The notes beneath the pieces are model-generated. The model saw nothing but the letters and a program-made list of their open reading frames with translations. It searched no databases and was not told where the DNA came from. The translations under genes were made by a program, and so were the position numbers. Positions 23,306 through 35,100 of a stretch of DNA of 64,000 nt are shown piece by piece. This stretch comes from Poronia punctata. Lineage: Eukaryota; Ascomycota; Sordariomycetes; Xylariales; Xylariaceae. Each line of letters begins with the position of its first letter. The first letter of the stretch is position 1. The stretch is from assembly GCA_022579005.1 (NCBI GenBank), contig MU401487.1:62001-126000 (forward strand), written 5' to 3'.

Positions 23306-24298
23306 ATGTCGAGATCCGTCGACAAGAGCCTGTTATCCCAGATAAGAGCAGAAGATCCAACGCCGGTATACAATGAGTTATCGAGTATTTTCACGAATTT
23401 ACCCGACACTGGCTTGTTGGAAATAGAGTTTCTTGGGCGGAGCCATCCGCTCGACGCGGGGGTCAACTACCTTCGGGACGGGGATGCCGTGGCCATCCCG
23501 AAAGTTAGACTTCTTCAAGCATTTTCCGTGGCGCGCCAAATACTTCAAGCGTATCTCCTAAACCGGGGAACGTCTGGTATCTCCGCAGATGTCATTCCCG
23601 CAACCGCAATTCTCTTACTCATGGACCCAGAGCATTTGACGGCTGCAAACACTCGGAAGAGAGCGCTCATGCTGTCTGGAAACCCAACGACAAGTGCCTT
23701 GGAAAGGGAAAGACGATTTGTTGATACGTTGCTTACTGCGAGACTACATCGCCATACCAAGTCGCCGACTCTTTGGTCGCATCGCCGCTGGCTCATCACT
23801 ACGGCACGGTCCCTAGGCATTCCTTGTGACATTCGACACGACATTCAAAATGTGGTTATGGTAGCTGGAGAACGGCATCCCCGCAACTATAATGCATGGC
23901 AGTACGCCCGTTTCTTTGTAGGCGAAGACTCGGGAGTAGCGGCCACTCTCGCTTTTGACATGAAGGAGTTCTGTTTGAGAAACCATACCGATATCTCAGC
24001 CTGGTCATTTCTATATTACTGCCTCACCAAGATTCAAGAGCCAGACAGTCGAGCCAAGATTTTCTCAACGATAATCCAGGATATACTTGCCATGGTCGAC
24101 TCTTTCCGGTGGGCTAATGAGTCGGTATGGGTATTCTTGCGTACGGTCCTGGCGAGAGAGGCAGACGATGATGATAACATGGCCCACTTCATCGCTGCGA
24201 ACGAACGGCTGTCCCTTGCAGTGACACGTAATTCTTCTCAGGTAGTCATTTTAGAGCGAGCTCGCCAGTGGTGCGCCAACTATCGTACGCAAAGTTAA
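23306..24298 (+). CDS. Protein prenyltransferase alpha-subunit repeat protein (PTAR1-like)
   Basis: A single-exon gene of 330 residues. It carries prenyltransferase-alpha repeats, seen as SPTLWSHRRWLI (about 152-163), ERHPRNYNAWQYARFF (about 190-205) and HTDISAWSFLYYCL (about 226-239). These have the W--R and N-Y-AW patterns that stack as helical pairs. It differs from the catalytic-complex alpha subunits of farnesyl- and geranylgeranyl-transferase I, which have five closely spaced repeats and a conserved N-terminal block, and resembles the PTAR1 group. Human PTAR1 is a subunit of geranylgeranyltransferase III acting on SNARE Ykt6; whether the fungal protein does this is an inference. The ATG chosen is the first in frame and lies 336 bases from the GET1 start. 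Confidence 0.82.
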   Translation: MSRSVDKSLLSQIRAEDPTPVYNELSSIFTNLPDTGLLEIEFLGRSHPLDAGVNYLRDGDAVAIPKVRLLQAFSVARQILQAYLLNRGTSGISADVIPATAILLLMDPEHLTAANTRKRALMLSGNPTTSALERERRFVDTLLTARLHRHTKSPTLWSHRRWLITTARSLGIPCDIRHDIQNVVMVAGERHPRNYNAWQYARFFVGEDSGVAATLAFDMKEFCLRNHTDISAWSFLYYCLTKIQEPDSRAKIFSTIIQDILAMVDSFRWANESVWVFLRTVLAREADDDDNMAHFIAANERLSLAVTRNSSQVVILERARQWCANYRTQS

Positions 24299-25919
24299 AC
24301 ACGGCTCGGGGTCTAGGCTTGCGCCACCCGCCGGCCCGTTGACCTGTCAAATTCGCGTTTCCGGTCCATGAATCAGTGCCGTCCACACCCATCCACCTCA
24401 GGATGCCCAGGGACGCCGGAAACAGTCTGTTTACGGCTGACTCGAGAAATCGGTGGGTTTACGTGGCGGTCTTCTGCAAGGAAGAAACCAGACGGTGTTT
24501 TCGTGTGGCGTCGTTAGTTTTCTTGATGCGCAGTGAATGCTACACTACCGTCTTGGTGTGGGCACCTAGTACTGACCTACCTTCGTCTTACAGCACAAGA
24601 CTATTTGCACGTAGTCTATACTGGCATAGCAGGTGTCTTAAGAAAAACGATGATTAAGGTAATGGGTCACCTTGGGTCAATGGGCCACCTTGGGTCTCAT
24701 ATTTATCTAGGGCATGACGTTCTCTTAGCGGACGTCTGGCATTGACTAACATAACCTAGGTGACTGTACGAGTAATAAGCAGCTTGAAGGGATTATCTAC
24801 AGAAAAAAAACCGGCCAGAACAAAATGGTGAAGAGAACGTGGCCGCCGTCCAACCCATTTGCTAAACGTTCCAGTTATTTGGTAATATAACCGATTAGGA
24901 CAATATGCTGTAAGACGCGACTGATATTGTCAAACGAAAGTGATAGGGTCGGTAAAAGCCCGAAAAGTCTCGCTCCCTGTCTGGGATAAAAAAGGAGTGT
25001 GTACCCCTATTCAATCAAGGGCAGGTTGGATTTATGATTATTATCCATGATCGCCTGCAGTGTTGCATTGCGGCCAAAAGTATTGGCATTGCCGTTCCCA
25101 AAACAACCAGTTGCAGATGCAGCTCGCTAGCAGCTGCATTTGAAACGCTGGGCTACTTAACCAAATGATGATAGTCCAGATACCTTGGAATCACCGCAGC
25201 ACCTGCACCACCAGATTTATACATACGAGTACCTAGGTATCAGAAGATATATCGACAAAAAACTCCTGTTCGGCTAAGCAACTGCAAAGCACCCGACGCG
25301 CGTCCAGAAGCCAAGGTCTAGACTAGACTAGGAGTAGATACCGAAAATAAATTCTCACATCTGACGTCTTCCCAAATGCCTTGGCATAAGCTCAAGTAGG
25401 TAAATTACCTCCTTACTTCAGACCAAACAGAAAAAGTAAAGATTGTGCAAAACAAGCAGAAAACAAACCATCTCTCGTGTCAATACTATTGTTGAAACGC
25501 ATGCTCATAACGTTACACTTGAGAAAGTACCAACCAAGCACCATCTGGATTTGTAGGCAAGCACTTTGTCCTACCCCTGTCTTTTGTCTCCGAGTCCCAA
25601 GTGCAGCTGAAGCTAAATTTGCTACCAAAAGGATCAGCCAATGACAGTGCTAGATACAAAAGCCGATTTTGCAATTGTTCATCAAGGTTGCAACTCTTTT
25701 TAACAAAGGTGTTAAACAGAGCCTCAGATTCTTTGCCGTAATCTGGGAATTAAGAGTCTTTAAATGACAAGTGTCCTGTATTAGACGTAATAGCCAGAAA
25801 CCATCTTGAGCCGACACAAATAAGAATGACTGGCCTAGACCTATCTATCACGTCTTGAGTTGCCGTTATAAAAAATAGGCAAAAAAGACGAGTTAAGTCA
25901 GCAGTTGCTAGAGGAATAG
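24299..25919. other. 1.6 kb intergenic region
   Basis: No supported gene. Contains a near-perfect direct repeat GGGTCACCTTGGGTCA / GGGCCACCTTGGGTCT at about 24664-24700 and an ACGAGTAC octamer at 25225-25232. T runs (minus strand) at about 25870-25890 could serve as the Pol III stop for the tRNA gene. Confidence 0.45.
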
Positions 25920-25999
25920 AACCCCACGCGAGACTCGAACTCGCAACCTCTTGATTTCGTTATAGAAGTCAAACGCGCTAGCCATTGCGCCAGTAGGGC
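25920..25999 (-). tRNA. tRNA-Arg (anticodon UCU) with a short intron
   Basis: The reverse complement folds as a cloverleaf. Acceptor GCCCTAC pairs with GTGGGGT (one G-U end pair and one internal wobble). The D arm is GGCGCAATGGCTAGCGC, the anticodon stem TTTGA/TCAAG, the variable loop AGGTT, and the T arm GCGAG-TTCGAGT-CTCGC. The anticodon loop is 14 bases, CTTCTATAACGAAA, so a 7-base intron after position 37 restores a normal loop and places UCU at 34-36. D-arm wording matches fungal tRNA-Arg(UCU). Internal A and B boxes (TGGCGCAATGG and GGTTGCGAGTTCGAGTC) are intact. The terminal G-U pair and discriminator U are slightly unusual, so a weak or diverging copy is possible. Confidence 0.85.
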
Positions 26000-27854
26000 T
26001 GATTAACTCATGTTTGTTTCCGATTTGTTGGCCTTCATAGAGTTGAGTGCCAGACACTACATGTAAGTAGCGTGCTGATAGCTTTGTTCATGACGTGGTT
26101 GATAATGGGTGGGGAGGATGTTGTCTTTCAGCCAGTTGCATCGTCTGCAAAAGACTCCAGTTGTGTGGATGTCCGTGCCCGGTCCCCTAGCCGCATAGGT
26201 TGGTAAATACCTATGTTGTATATACATACCCATTTGTGACGAGTTGAACCATAGGCCTTTGTTTGATCTCAATTTGACACAACAACCCCAGTTTGCATAT
26301 TTATATGGTGCAGGCCATTTCCATCTATCAAAAACATTAGAAAGACCCAGGTTAACTTACCACCATACTTTGTAATACTCTGTTGAGGATATTGTACACG
26401 TATGTCATGTGTATTCATTGTGGTTTGAACAAACTTGTAGGAACTGTTTGTACGAGTACATGTACTGTAACAACTGAAGGGCAAGGAGGTAAAGATGGAA
26501 GGCCAGAAAAAGCGGTCCAATCATACTCTTTTGCGTGACCGGGGATGAACAAGGGTCCCTTGGCCTGGCAGATTGCCATACTCCACCGAGTTATACTAGT
26601 ACTTGGCAAGTACAAAGCTTCGTAGTACGACACGGACTTCCGGATAGTGCGGCTCCAGGTCGTTGCAAGGTACCCGGCAGACAAGGGGTTTAAGGCCAAT
26701 TAGTGACGCCTTCGCCATCCTCTGGCAGACTTGGCCAGAAAGTGATCAATGAGCCTCCCCGGTTTGAGCACAGTAACCCATGCAGTTTGGCCAGTGGGCC
26801 GATTAGAAACTCCAGAACATCCTGGCATCATTGTAAGCTCCAGCAAGCATCCCAGCCAACACTTCTCCCACAAGGGGAAAAGTCAGAACGTTGCAATTGC
26901 TAGCTTTTGTGTTGTTTGCACCGAGATGCAGACGAGGGATGTCGATCAGTTTGAAATCGAGAGAGAACGGACGAAGCTTGCCTTCGGTCTTTGCACTAGG
27001 GTGTCAGGGAGTTACGTTAGTAGGAATAAGGATTAGGCGGGACTGGGGAGGAACTTCTTGTCCTGTTAGCCTCCCTCGGTTAATCTAGACGATACTGCAA
27101 TGGGAATAGAGGAAGTGACCTACATAAACGACACGATAGGCAAGTGCCTCTAGTCAAGGGCAGGGGTGTTGACGAGTCGCGAACCCATATATGTTCCTTC
27201 TTGGTACCTCCGTCTCTACCGGCGCTCCACCACACGATTCAACCCGTACATCACCATCTCTCCACCACCTCTCCACCATCCCTTCCTTTCCTCCTGATTG
27301 TCGTGCAGTTCGGATGCATCTATACTAACTAATAAGTAGAAGCTCCTATCCTTGTTTTTGTGTACTCGGTTTTAACTATACTCTTTCGTTTTGCCCCTCT
27401 AATCCGGAGTGGCGTGTATTTCATTGTCTCATCCACCCCCTTTTAGACTCTCGTCGCAGCATCTCCTGTCTTAGAATCCGACTCGGCGTATGTTGGATAA
27501 CGATTCTCGACTGGGCCTACACTATAGAGACTACACATTCCTTACGGTCGACTCCTGCATTCAGCTGAGACAATCCACGGTCGCTTATAACTATCGCTAC
27601 AAAACCAATTAAACTCTCTCGTATTTTTGTTTTGCTTATATTTCCTGTCGCAGCCAGTAGCTGAACAGCTGCTCTCGCATTTCGGTCTTTACCAATGACG
27701 CCCAACAACTTCAAAATCCTATAATATTCGGGACTTGGAGTCTGGCACTCAGTCGCCTGGTTGAGTAGGAGAGAGGGAGAGAGAGAGAGAGAGTCGTTGA
27801 ACTGAGTAAAGACGCTCAGTTGTATTGCTGCTTCTTGTCCTTTGTTGGCTCAAG
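26000..27854. other. 1.85 kb intergenic region upstream of the aspartic protease
   Basis: No supported gene. It has an ACGAGTAC octamer at 26452-26459 and a GA microsatellite at 27767-27793 just before the protease start. Short overlapping frames have no recognisable product. Confidence 0.5.
27767..27793. repeat. GA-rich microsatellite
   Basis: A run of GAGAGA with one GGG interruption, about 60 bases upstream of the protease start codon, probably in its leader. Confidence 0.8.
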
Positions 27855-29538
27855 ATGCAGTTTGTTTTTATCCTTTTCCAGTTATCGCTATGGTTCACAG
27901 GCATTTGTGCTTTGGCGGTAGCCACTCCCGTGGTTCGAGATGAGGCCAAAAGTCAGGATGACGACCCTTGTTCCAGGGGTTTCGTCACGTTCCAGTTAGT
28001 GAAGAAGGCCACGATTGTTAGTGCTCGAGCTGCCGCCGATTCGCAAACTGCCACTAATTTTCAACGTGAACAGTCCAGCAAATTCAAGATCGACGACGCT
28101 CTCGCTCCCAATGGTGGTATCGTCGGAGGCATTCCGGTTGGAACATCACCTGTACATGCCAGTATCACAGAAAGAGATCATATCGACGGATATAAAGTGG
28201 TCAAGGCCCAGAAGCCCATCATCGAAAACAGCGCCGGCGTCGACCAAGACGGAACGGACTACTCATACTTTGCCGAGGTCCACCTGGGATCAGAGGGAAA
28301 GCCCCTGTTCATGCTCCTCGACACGGGCGCAAGCACGACTTGGGTTATGGGCTCGGATTGCACCTCCAAATCCTGTCTGATACATAGCACATTCGGTCCC
28401 GACGACTCGAAATCGTTCAATGACACGGGCAAATCCTACTCGGTGGATTACGGTACAGGTTCTGTTCGCGGTCGCCTAGTCGAGGACGAATTATCACTTG
28501 CTGGCCTATCCGTGACTCTCCCTTTTGGAGTCGCTAGCACCACGACGGACCAATTCACTCAGTTCCCATTCGACGGTATCCTAGGCTTATCGACAAGCTC
28601 GGATACTTGGTTGGCCGCAGTCAAGGAGGCCAACCTGATCAAATCGAACATCTTCGGAATCAGCCTGTCGAGAAATTCGGATGGTACAAACGATGGGGAA
28701 ATCGTATTTGGCGGACTCAACGAGGATAAATACAAAGGCGACATCACATATACCTCGATCAACACGCCTGGCGGTGCTTGGATGATCCCGATGGACGACG
28801 TCTTAGTTGGCGGTGACGGGGCCGACATCACTGGGAGGTCTGCCTACATCGATACCGGCACAAGCTTCATCTTCGGGCCTCCTGACGACGTCAAAGCCAT
28901 GTACAAGTTGATCCCGGGGTCCTCCTCGACTGACGGCGCAACCTACACAGTCCCATGCGACAGCGACAGGGAGATAGCCTTCACCTTTTCGGGAAAGACT
29001 TGGGCCATTAACACCAAAGATTTCATATCCTCGCCCAATAGCAAAGGCAACTGCAATGGTAACGTCTACGGGAAGGAGTATGTCAAGAATGGTTGGCTAC
29101 TAGGAGACGTTTTCCTGAAGAACGTCTACGGCGTCTTTGACATTGATAATTCGCGGATTGGTAAGTTGTTTGTCCTTTTTGCCCGACTCGCCGTCTTTTC
29201 GAGTTGCAATTTTGGACCCTGTCGATTAACTAGATTGATTAGGATTTGCCGCAAAGACAGAACCGGATGCTCGGGACCCAACTACAACAACCACAACAGT
29301 CCCCACGGCCACGGCGGCCAGCACGTCATCGACTGTTGCTACCGCGTCAAGTACTGCCGCAAGCGATTCTGACACCGGGGTACACGGGCAGGGGACTCCT
29401 ACGTCAACCGAGGAGTCCGCGCCCGAGCCTACGGATAGCAACCCGTCCAAGCCAGAGTCCGCTGGCGGCAAGCTTGGCCTGGGCACTTGTGCTGCGTTGC
29501 TCGTCTCACTGCTGTCGACAGTAGCCCTGAGTTTATAA
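27855..29538 (+). CDS. GPI-anchored pepsin-type aspartic protease (family A1)
   Basis: Two exons, 27855-29160 and 29243-29538, give 533 residues. The start is the second Met of the frame, which begins a clean signal peptide (MQFVFILFQLSLWFTGICALAVA); the Met ten codons earlier would place charged WLK ahead of it. A propeptide runs to about residue 125. The two catalytic motifs are LLDTGAST (Asp156) and YIDTGTS (Asp333), with the flap SVDYGTGSVRG, a FDGILGL segment and WLLGDVFLKNVYGVFDIDNS near the C-lobe end. Exon 2 adds a Thr/Ser/Pro-rich stalk and a hydrophobic end (GTCAALLVSLLSTVALSL), expected of a GPI-anchored yapsin-like or candidapepsin-like enzyme. The first motif has Ala in place of the usual Ser (DTGA, as in retroviral-type and some fungal members). 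It likely acts at the cell surface in wall or secreted-protein processing. Confidence 0.92.
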
Positions 29539-30729
29539 GACCGGGTAAGGGAGACGTTTGTCTAACCTAGAGCCTTCTCTATCATTACGACCATCTAACG
29601 GAGGCGTGATATTCTTTGCTAGAGGCCACTGCCTCTCTGCATTGAAGTACCACATTTAACATATACGGGAATCGAAAACGATTTCGAATAGAATTTCAGC
29701 TACGACCAACACGGCTACAACCGGAAACGAAGAAGTTACTTGTTATCGCAGAGTAACAGGAAGAACTTGTACACATGAGGGAAGGGAGAACGAAAAAGTG
29801 ATACCCATGGGTAGAGAGTATATAAGGAAGAACGCTTGCTCTTAAAATACCTATGTAGGGATATATCTAGAAGGGACATAGGAGAAGATATATGATTTCT
29901 ATCTTTAGAAAAGCAAGGGGAAAACGTGTCAGCAGACAATACAGCCAGATGTGTACTTGCCCCGTATCATAATATGGTTTGTCCATCTGGCTTTTGTCTT
30001 TGTGTTCTATTTAGAGAATTTTGTAATATGCGATGAATTATTCACTTCGACGCTGCACTTCTCTCCCTTTACTCGGGGAAATTGATTCCAACCATGATGC
30101 AGCATCTGCGTGATTCCCTGATTCCCCCTTTCTTTTCTGGAAAGGGGCTCAAGGTAAGATATATTAGATGTTCCGTCTTCTTAGAAAATAGCCTAGGTTA
30201 GTAGTAGTAAATCTGGCCGGTTGCGTACTTTGTCCCTTTCATTGGTGCCCTCGGAGGTATCGTAAGAGGCCGTGGCTTTATATCCAGGTACATATACATC
30301 CCTATTCAGTATTTCTCTGCGTTCTTAAACCTCTATTAGAACTTTTAGTGACCTTTATCGTGCAGCAGTGCGAAGTCTTGGGGTTTGTTTGGTTTGGTGT
30401 TTACCTACGTGATTGTCTTGCCCTCTTAGAAGGGTAAGAAGAGCTGGACATGCTTATAAGGGCGTTATTTCTCCATCTATGTTTGGGATTAAGAGAGGTT
30501 ATTTACTAGACATCCTTCTCGCGTTGCGAAATTATTAGGGGGAGGGATTGGGTATAGGGTATAAATGAGAACAGGTACGGTCTTATAGAAAGGCCGTCTT
30601 ATAGTATTTATTTATAAATATATATATACGTATATATCTAGGGTACATACTTACTTTACCCCTTTATCCATTCGTATCCCCTATTTTCCCTGCGGTGGGC
30701 GTGGTTTGTCCTTCCTAGTCGCGCGCAGA

Positions 30730-30756
30730 ACACACACACACACACACACACACACA
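30730..30756. repeat. (CA)13 microsatellite
   Basis: Thirteen uninterrupted CA units within gene-free DNA. Confidence 0.9.
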
Positions 30757-31407
30757 TATGTCATGGCCTGAGGTCAAACCTAGACAAGAGAGCGCTTTAC
30801 TTTTTCCTTTATTTAACACGTTCTACTAGGTACTTCTTTGCCCTCCTAACTTGGCCATTTAATATGTCTTTTTAAAAGATTAAAAAGAAAAACCGAGCTA
30901 TAGGAAGCTCTCAGGCAGTTTGATCCTCATCAAAGTTGTAAGTAGTACCTACCTACCTACTCGCACCAGGCAGCAAATAGTTGAGGTATCATCGAAGTGT
31001 CCTCTATTTTCTACCTGATTTTCTTTACCGCCGGCTAGGTATATACCTAGAAAAAATACATATAACAGAAGAGGGGGGGGGGGAGGGCCTGACGGCGTCG
31101 TTAAACCACATCTAGGATATAGGTATGTAGTATGCTGTCCGCGATAGAAAGACAGTTACAAATACCCGAAGACGACAAAAGATAGGTAGAGAGGGTAGAT
31201 CAGACATATCCGGACTGGACAAATATAGGTAAGTAGGTAGGTAGGTAGTCGGCTCTGACCTATAACTGAATACTCGCATACTACATTGTTGGCTTCACAT
31301 GAATGAGGTAGGTAATACTTGAATAAACTCCCGCTTAAAACCTTATCTAACTCAACGGTGAAACGTGTAAAGCTACTCAGCATAGGTATAGTTTATATAG
31401 CAACTTC

Positions 31408-31436
31408 CAAAAAAAGAAAAAAAAAAAAAAAAAAAA
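31408..31436. repeat. Interrupted poly-A tract
   Basis: A run of A broken by one G, about 29 bases. Confidence 0.85.
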
Positions 31437-31560
31437 GAATAGGTATGGCACAGATGGAAATCAACATAGAGGGCCTGTGGGGATGGCATGCCCTGCGCCA
31501 GCCATCTGGACATTGGGGGCCGACACGGAGGGTACCTTATTCGGCTCTCGATTATCAGAT

Positions 31561-31603
31561 AGGTTAGGTAGGTAGGTAGGTAGGTAGGTTGGTAGGTAGG
31601 TAT
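31561..31603. repeat. (GGTA)n microsatellite
   Basis: About nine GGTA units with two single-base variants. The same TAGG/TACC words recur in shorter form at 31227-31247, 30948-30962, 36780-36795 and elsewhere. Confidence 0.85.
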
Positions 31604-32117
31604 TCCTGACAACTTTCCTTTGTTTGTTTCGAGGCCTCCGAGACTGAGCATCTTGCCACTCTTATCTGTTACGACCCATGGTTCTCTTTCTCAGTGTACT
31701 TGTACATACTCTATATATCTCCCCATCCCCTGAACAACGGTCTAGGTAAGCGGGTAAGCGGGTAGAATAAATAAATAAATACATACATACAACCACGACC
31801 ATGTAGTCTAAGCTGTTATACCTATGGGTGAGAGAGTTTCGGCCCGTGATAGTTTTAGGGCAAAATGTGTCATCCATCCATCCATCCGTCTTATGGAGCG
31901 CTAATTACTACCTATCTGATCTCTACGTGTAACATCAATATTCTCTCTCTACCTTGCGAGTTTTTTTTGTAACTTGGGAATCGGCCAAGTGCTGTACTGG
32001 TACAAAGAAGAAACCTAAGGTGGTTCGATCGAAAGAACCTTTGAACCGACATTCGGCTTATTTAACGATCACACCGCGCTTGCTAGATGTTGTATCTTCG
32101 GCAAGACTCAAGACCAA

Positions 32118-32146
32118 TGGGATTATGGGATTATGGGATTATGGGA
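32118..32146. repeat. GGGATTAT tandem repeat
   Basis: Three and a half copies of the 8-mer GGGATTAT. It is not the TTAGGG telomere unit. Confidence 0.85.
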
Positions 32147-35100
32147 GACGAGCAGTATCTAGCGCTTAGCGGCTACCGCGCGTCCAAGAACTTCTGATAG
32201 TAAAGATAGAACACACGGTATCCCTGGAGAAAGACAGCTCGCCTATCCTGTATTTTTAGTTATATACACTGTCAAGTATAGGAAGGTCTTACCGGGTTAA
32301 CAGTGCGGTACATGTAGATAACAGACGGCGTTGTATTACGTGCACAGGTCCGGGGGGGCAGTGTGTTGCTAAAATAGAAGGATGCTCTGCAGCCAAGATG
32401 ATCAAATCCAGTTGCGCCATGCTGCCGGATTCAGCGCGATGTCACGATAATACAGTGTGGATAGAAGCCTCCTCGTTATTCGAAAGCTTCGAAAGCACAA
32501 CTGCTTTTCTTGATCGCAACGCTGCTTATCTACGTGTACGTGTAAGAGTTGGTTCAGCAAATAGATAGTATCGGCCGAGATACAGTACTTAGTGCTTATA
32601 ATGAGCATAAGTGTGTAACAATAACCCAAAGTTGCTCCCCGAACGCCGGGCTTGGCCTTGGGAAGTATCGAACTCAAATACAAAAACGGGCACAACACAC
32701 ACAGTCAACAGCGTTCGCGGTAGGGATCTTCATAGCTCGGATTCTGTGCCGCACCATCAAGTGCCCGTAGGACGCCATCACGGATGTCAATCGGTTGAGC
32801 ATACCCATTCGGGTCGTGTTCTTGGTCTTGTTAGGAACGTCTTTGCCCCCCAACCAACGAAAGACAGTGGAATGAACCTATGAATAACTTGGGTACATGC
32901 CTATTATGTGCAGAATATGCGTTTCTCGAGTGACCCTGGTAAATAAGTAAGATGGTATCTGAATATATTTCCGACGGGCTCCTTGTGCACACGAGGTGAC
33001 GAGTAGAAATAACGCGGTTGTCGACTTACTACGGCCCAGGTGTAGTGGTTAGTAACATTCGTTCAACCCAAGTCAAGGCTTAGGTACGGCACTGCATATT
33101 CTGTGCCCCAACATACTATATATACGTATGTGTATATAGGTTGACAGTACTCCTTTTTGGAGAAGGCGGTAGGGGTATCTGAGAATAGGGACTTTTACGC
33201 ATGCCAACTATGGTTGGGGGTCCTTGCACGGAAACATCCAAGTACTGTGTAGCGATCTGCCTTGGACCTATCCGACATATATTGATGTCTGAGTATCGAA
33301 AGGCCGTCATATAATCATGGTACAACGGATTTTCGATACCCGGTACCGATAGGAACCATGTCAGTAGGAAGAGGCCGACAAAGGAGAACCTGGATTAATA
33401 GAACTAGTAGAGAATGCATGTAAGTAGGCCAGCTAGAAATGCCCAGCGTCGCACTCGCGACTCTTCACCGAAGCCGTGGAGGATCCTCGAGGTGTGCATT
33501 TCCTGCAAGGATTTGAAACACGGCGACTTTCTTGCTTACATGTGCCTATCAACCGCTTGACATGATGTCACAGTCAAGAGACCAAAGTAGCAAAGATGCC
33601 ATTCCTTGGAAAAATGAATGTTGCCACTGTGATTTCAAGGAACATAGGTAGAACACACGCACACCTACACGTAAAATACGTTAGTTTCCTAACTAACGGA
33701 TCAAGTCGTTTCTTTTGATCCTGTCGTGTCCTTCGATGCAGCTGTCTGCTTTCCACAATGGGGTAGCGGAGAGGGCTCGGCTCATGCCACATGTTTTAAA
33801 CGAAGCCAATACTTGCGAGGTTGAGGAGGGCTTGCATGAGAACCGCCACAAAGTGTAGCACAGGTATAACTACCTAGGGCAGCAGAAGAGGTTTAAGTGA
33901 TGATCATCGACAGCGTCTTACATATCTAGTCGTACATTTAGCGCGCACTCTCGCGCCTGCTTTCCATCTGACTTCTCCAACTTCTTTTTTCTCCCGGTGG
34001 AGTTGCAGAAGAAGGAACAGCCCTGGCTCCTTCATAGTGTGTACATACTGCATTTTTACAACAGTATACTAGTATGCATATTCCGTGAGAGAGCAAAGGA
34101 AGGTGCCATGCGGCATGCTATTAAACCAGGTGTGACCCAGGACCAGCAATGCACGTGTCATATCAACCAAGGTTGCCCACTCGAAATTATCCATCACACC
34201 ACGTAGGCTGAGGTAGAACGGGGCCTTGCGGCAGACGGAACGGAATAATACTACAAGGCTAAGCGGGTATGGAGGTACAGAGACAAATTCTTGGTAAGTA
34301 TCCATCCATGCACTACGTAGCAGTGATAAGGCCCATGATTCTCAGGATCATCTACCTACACTACCGAGCTGTACAATACCACCTAACCTTAGGTAGTCTG
34401 ATGTACACGTACTGGCGCTATGTTTTAGCTGGCATGACTTGCTTGCTGGCTGTCTACCTCCTACTTACACGTACTTTATTGGCGGAGATGACATTTGGCG
34501 ATCCCTTATACAAGTAGAGAGATCCAATAACATGGATAGATGGGCGCTCTACTGTAGGCATTGTAGATCATAAGAGGAGGAAAGAGAAAACAAGAGCTGC
34601 ATATTTCTTATTCTTATATAAATATTAAAGATTATTCTTGAGGTACTGAGTAGGTGAGCGGCGCCTCTTCATTGTTGATCCCTCGATATGTTTATTGAGG
34701 CCAACAACGTTTTTTTATCTGCCAATTTCTTGTATCATCAAGATGTACCCGCCAGTCACGTGTACATACAATCTACTAATACCGAGTCGTAGGAAGGATG
34801 AAGCGCCTCCATCGTGTCGGCAGGTTATGGTACTTGGCACACTACGCGTGTCTTTAGTAGGTAGTACACGTAGGTACCGAATGTATCACCCAAATGTGTT
34901 CACTTACGATGTACATACCTGGCAGCCCTGGAGGCCGGCACACTTTAGAGAAAAAAAGATTGGTAGGATCTTGGCATAGAGGCAGTTGTGTTACGCAGAT
35001 CCTGGTAACAGGATACAACGTTGGCATGGCTGTCTTTTGCTCAAATCAACTCTGCAAAACATTTCCCGCCTACTGCAAAACACCCAACCACAGTAAGCTG

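Noticed and set aside
31561..32146. GGTA and GGGATTAT repeats as possible internal telomeric DNA
   Set aside because: Neither unit is the TTAGGG telomere repeat of filamentous fungi, and both are short microsatellites.
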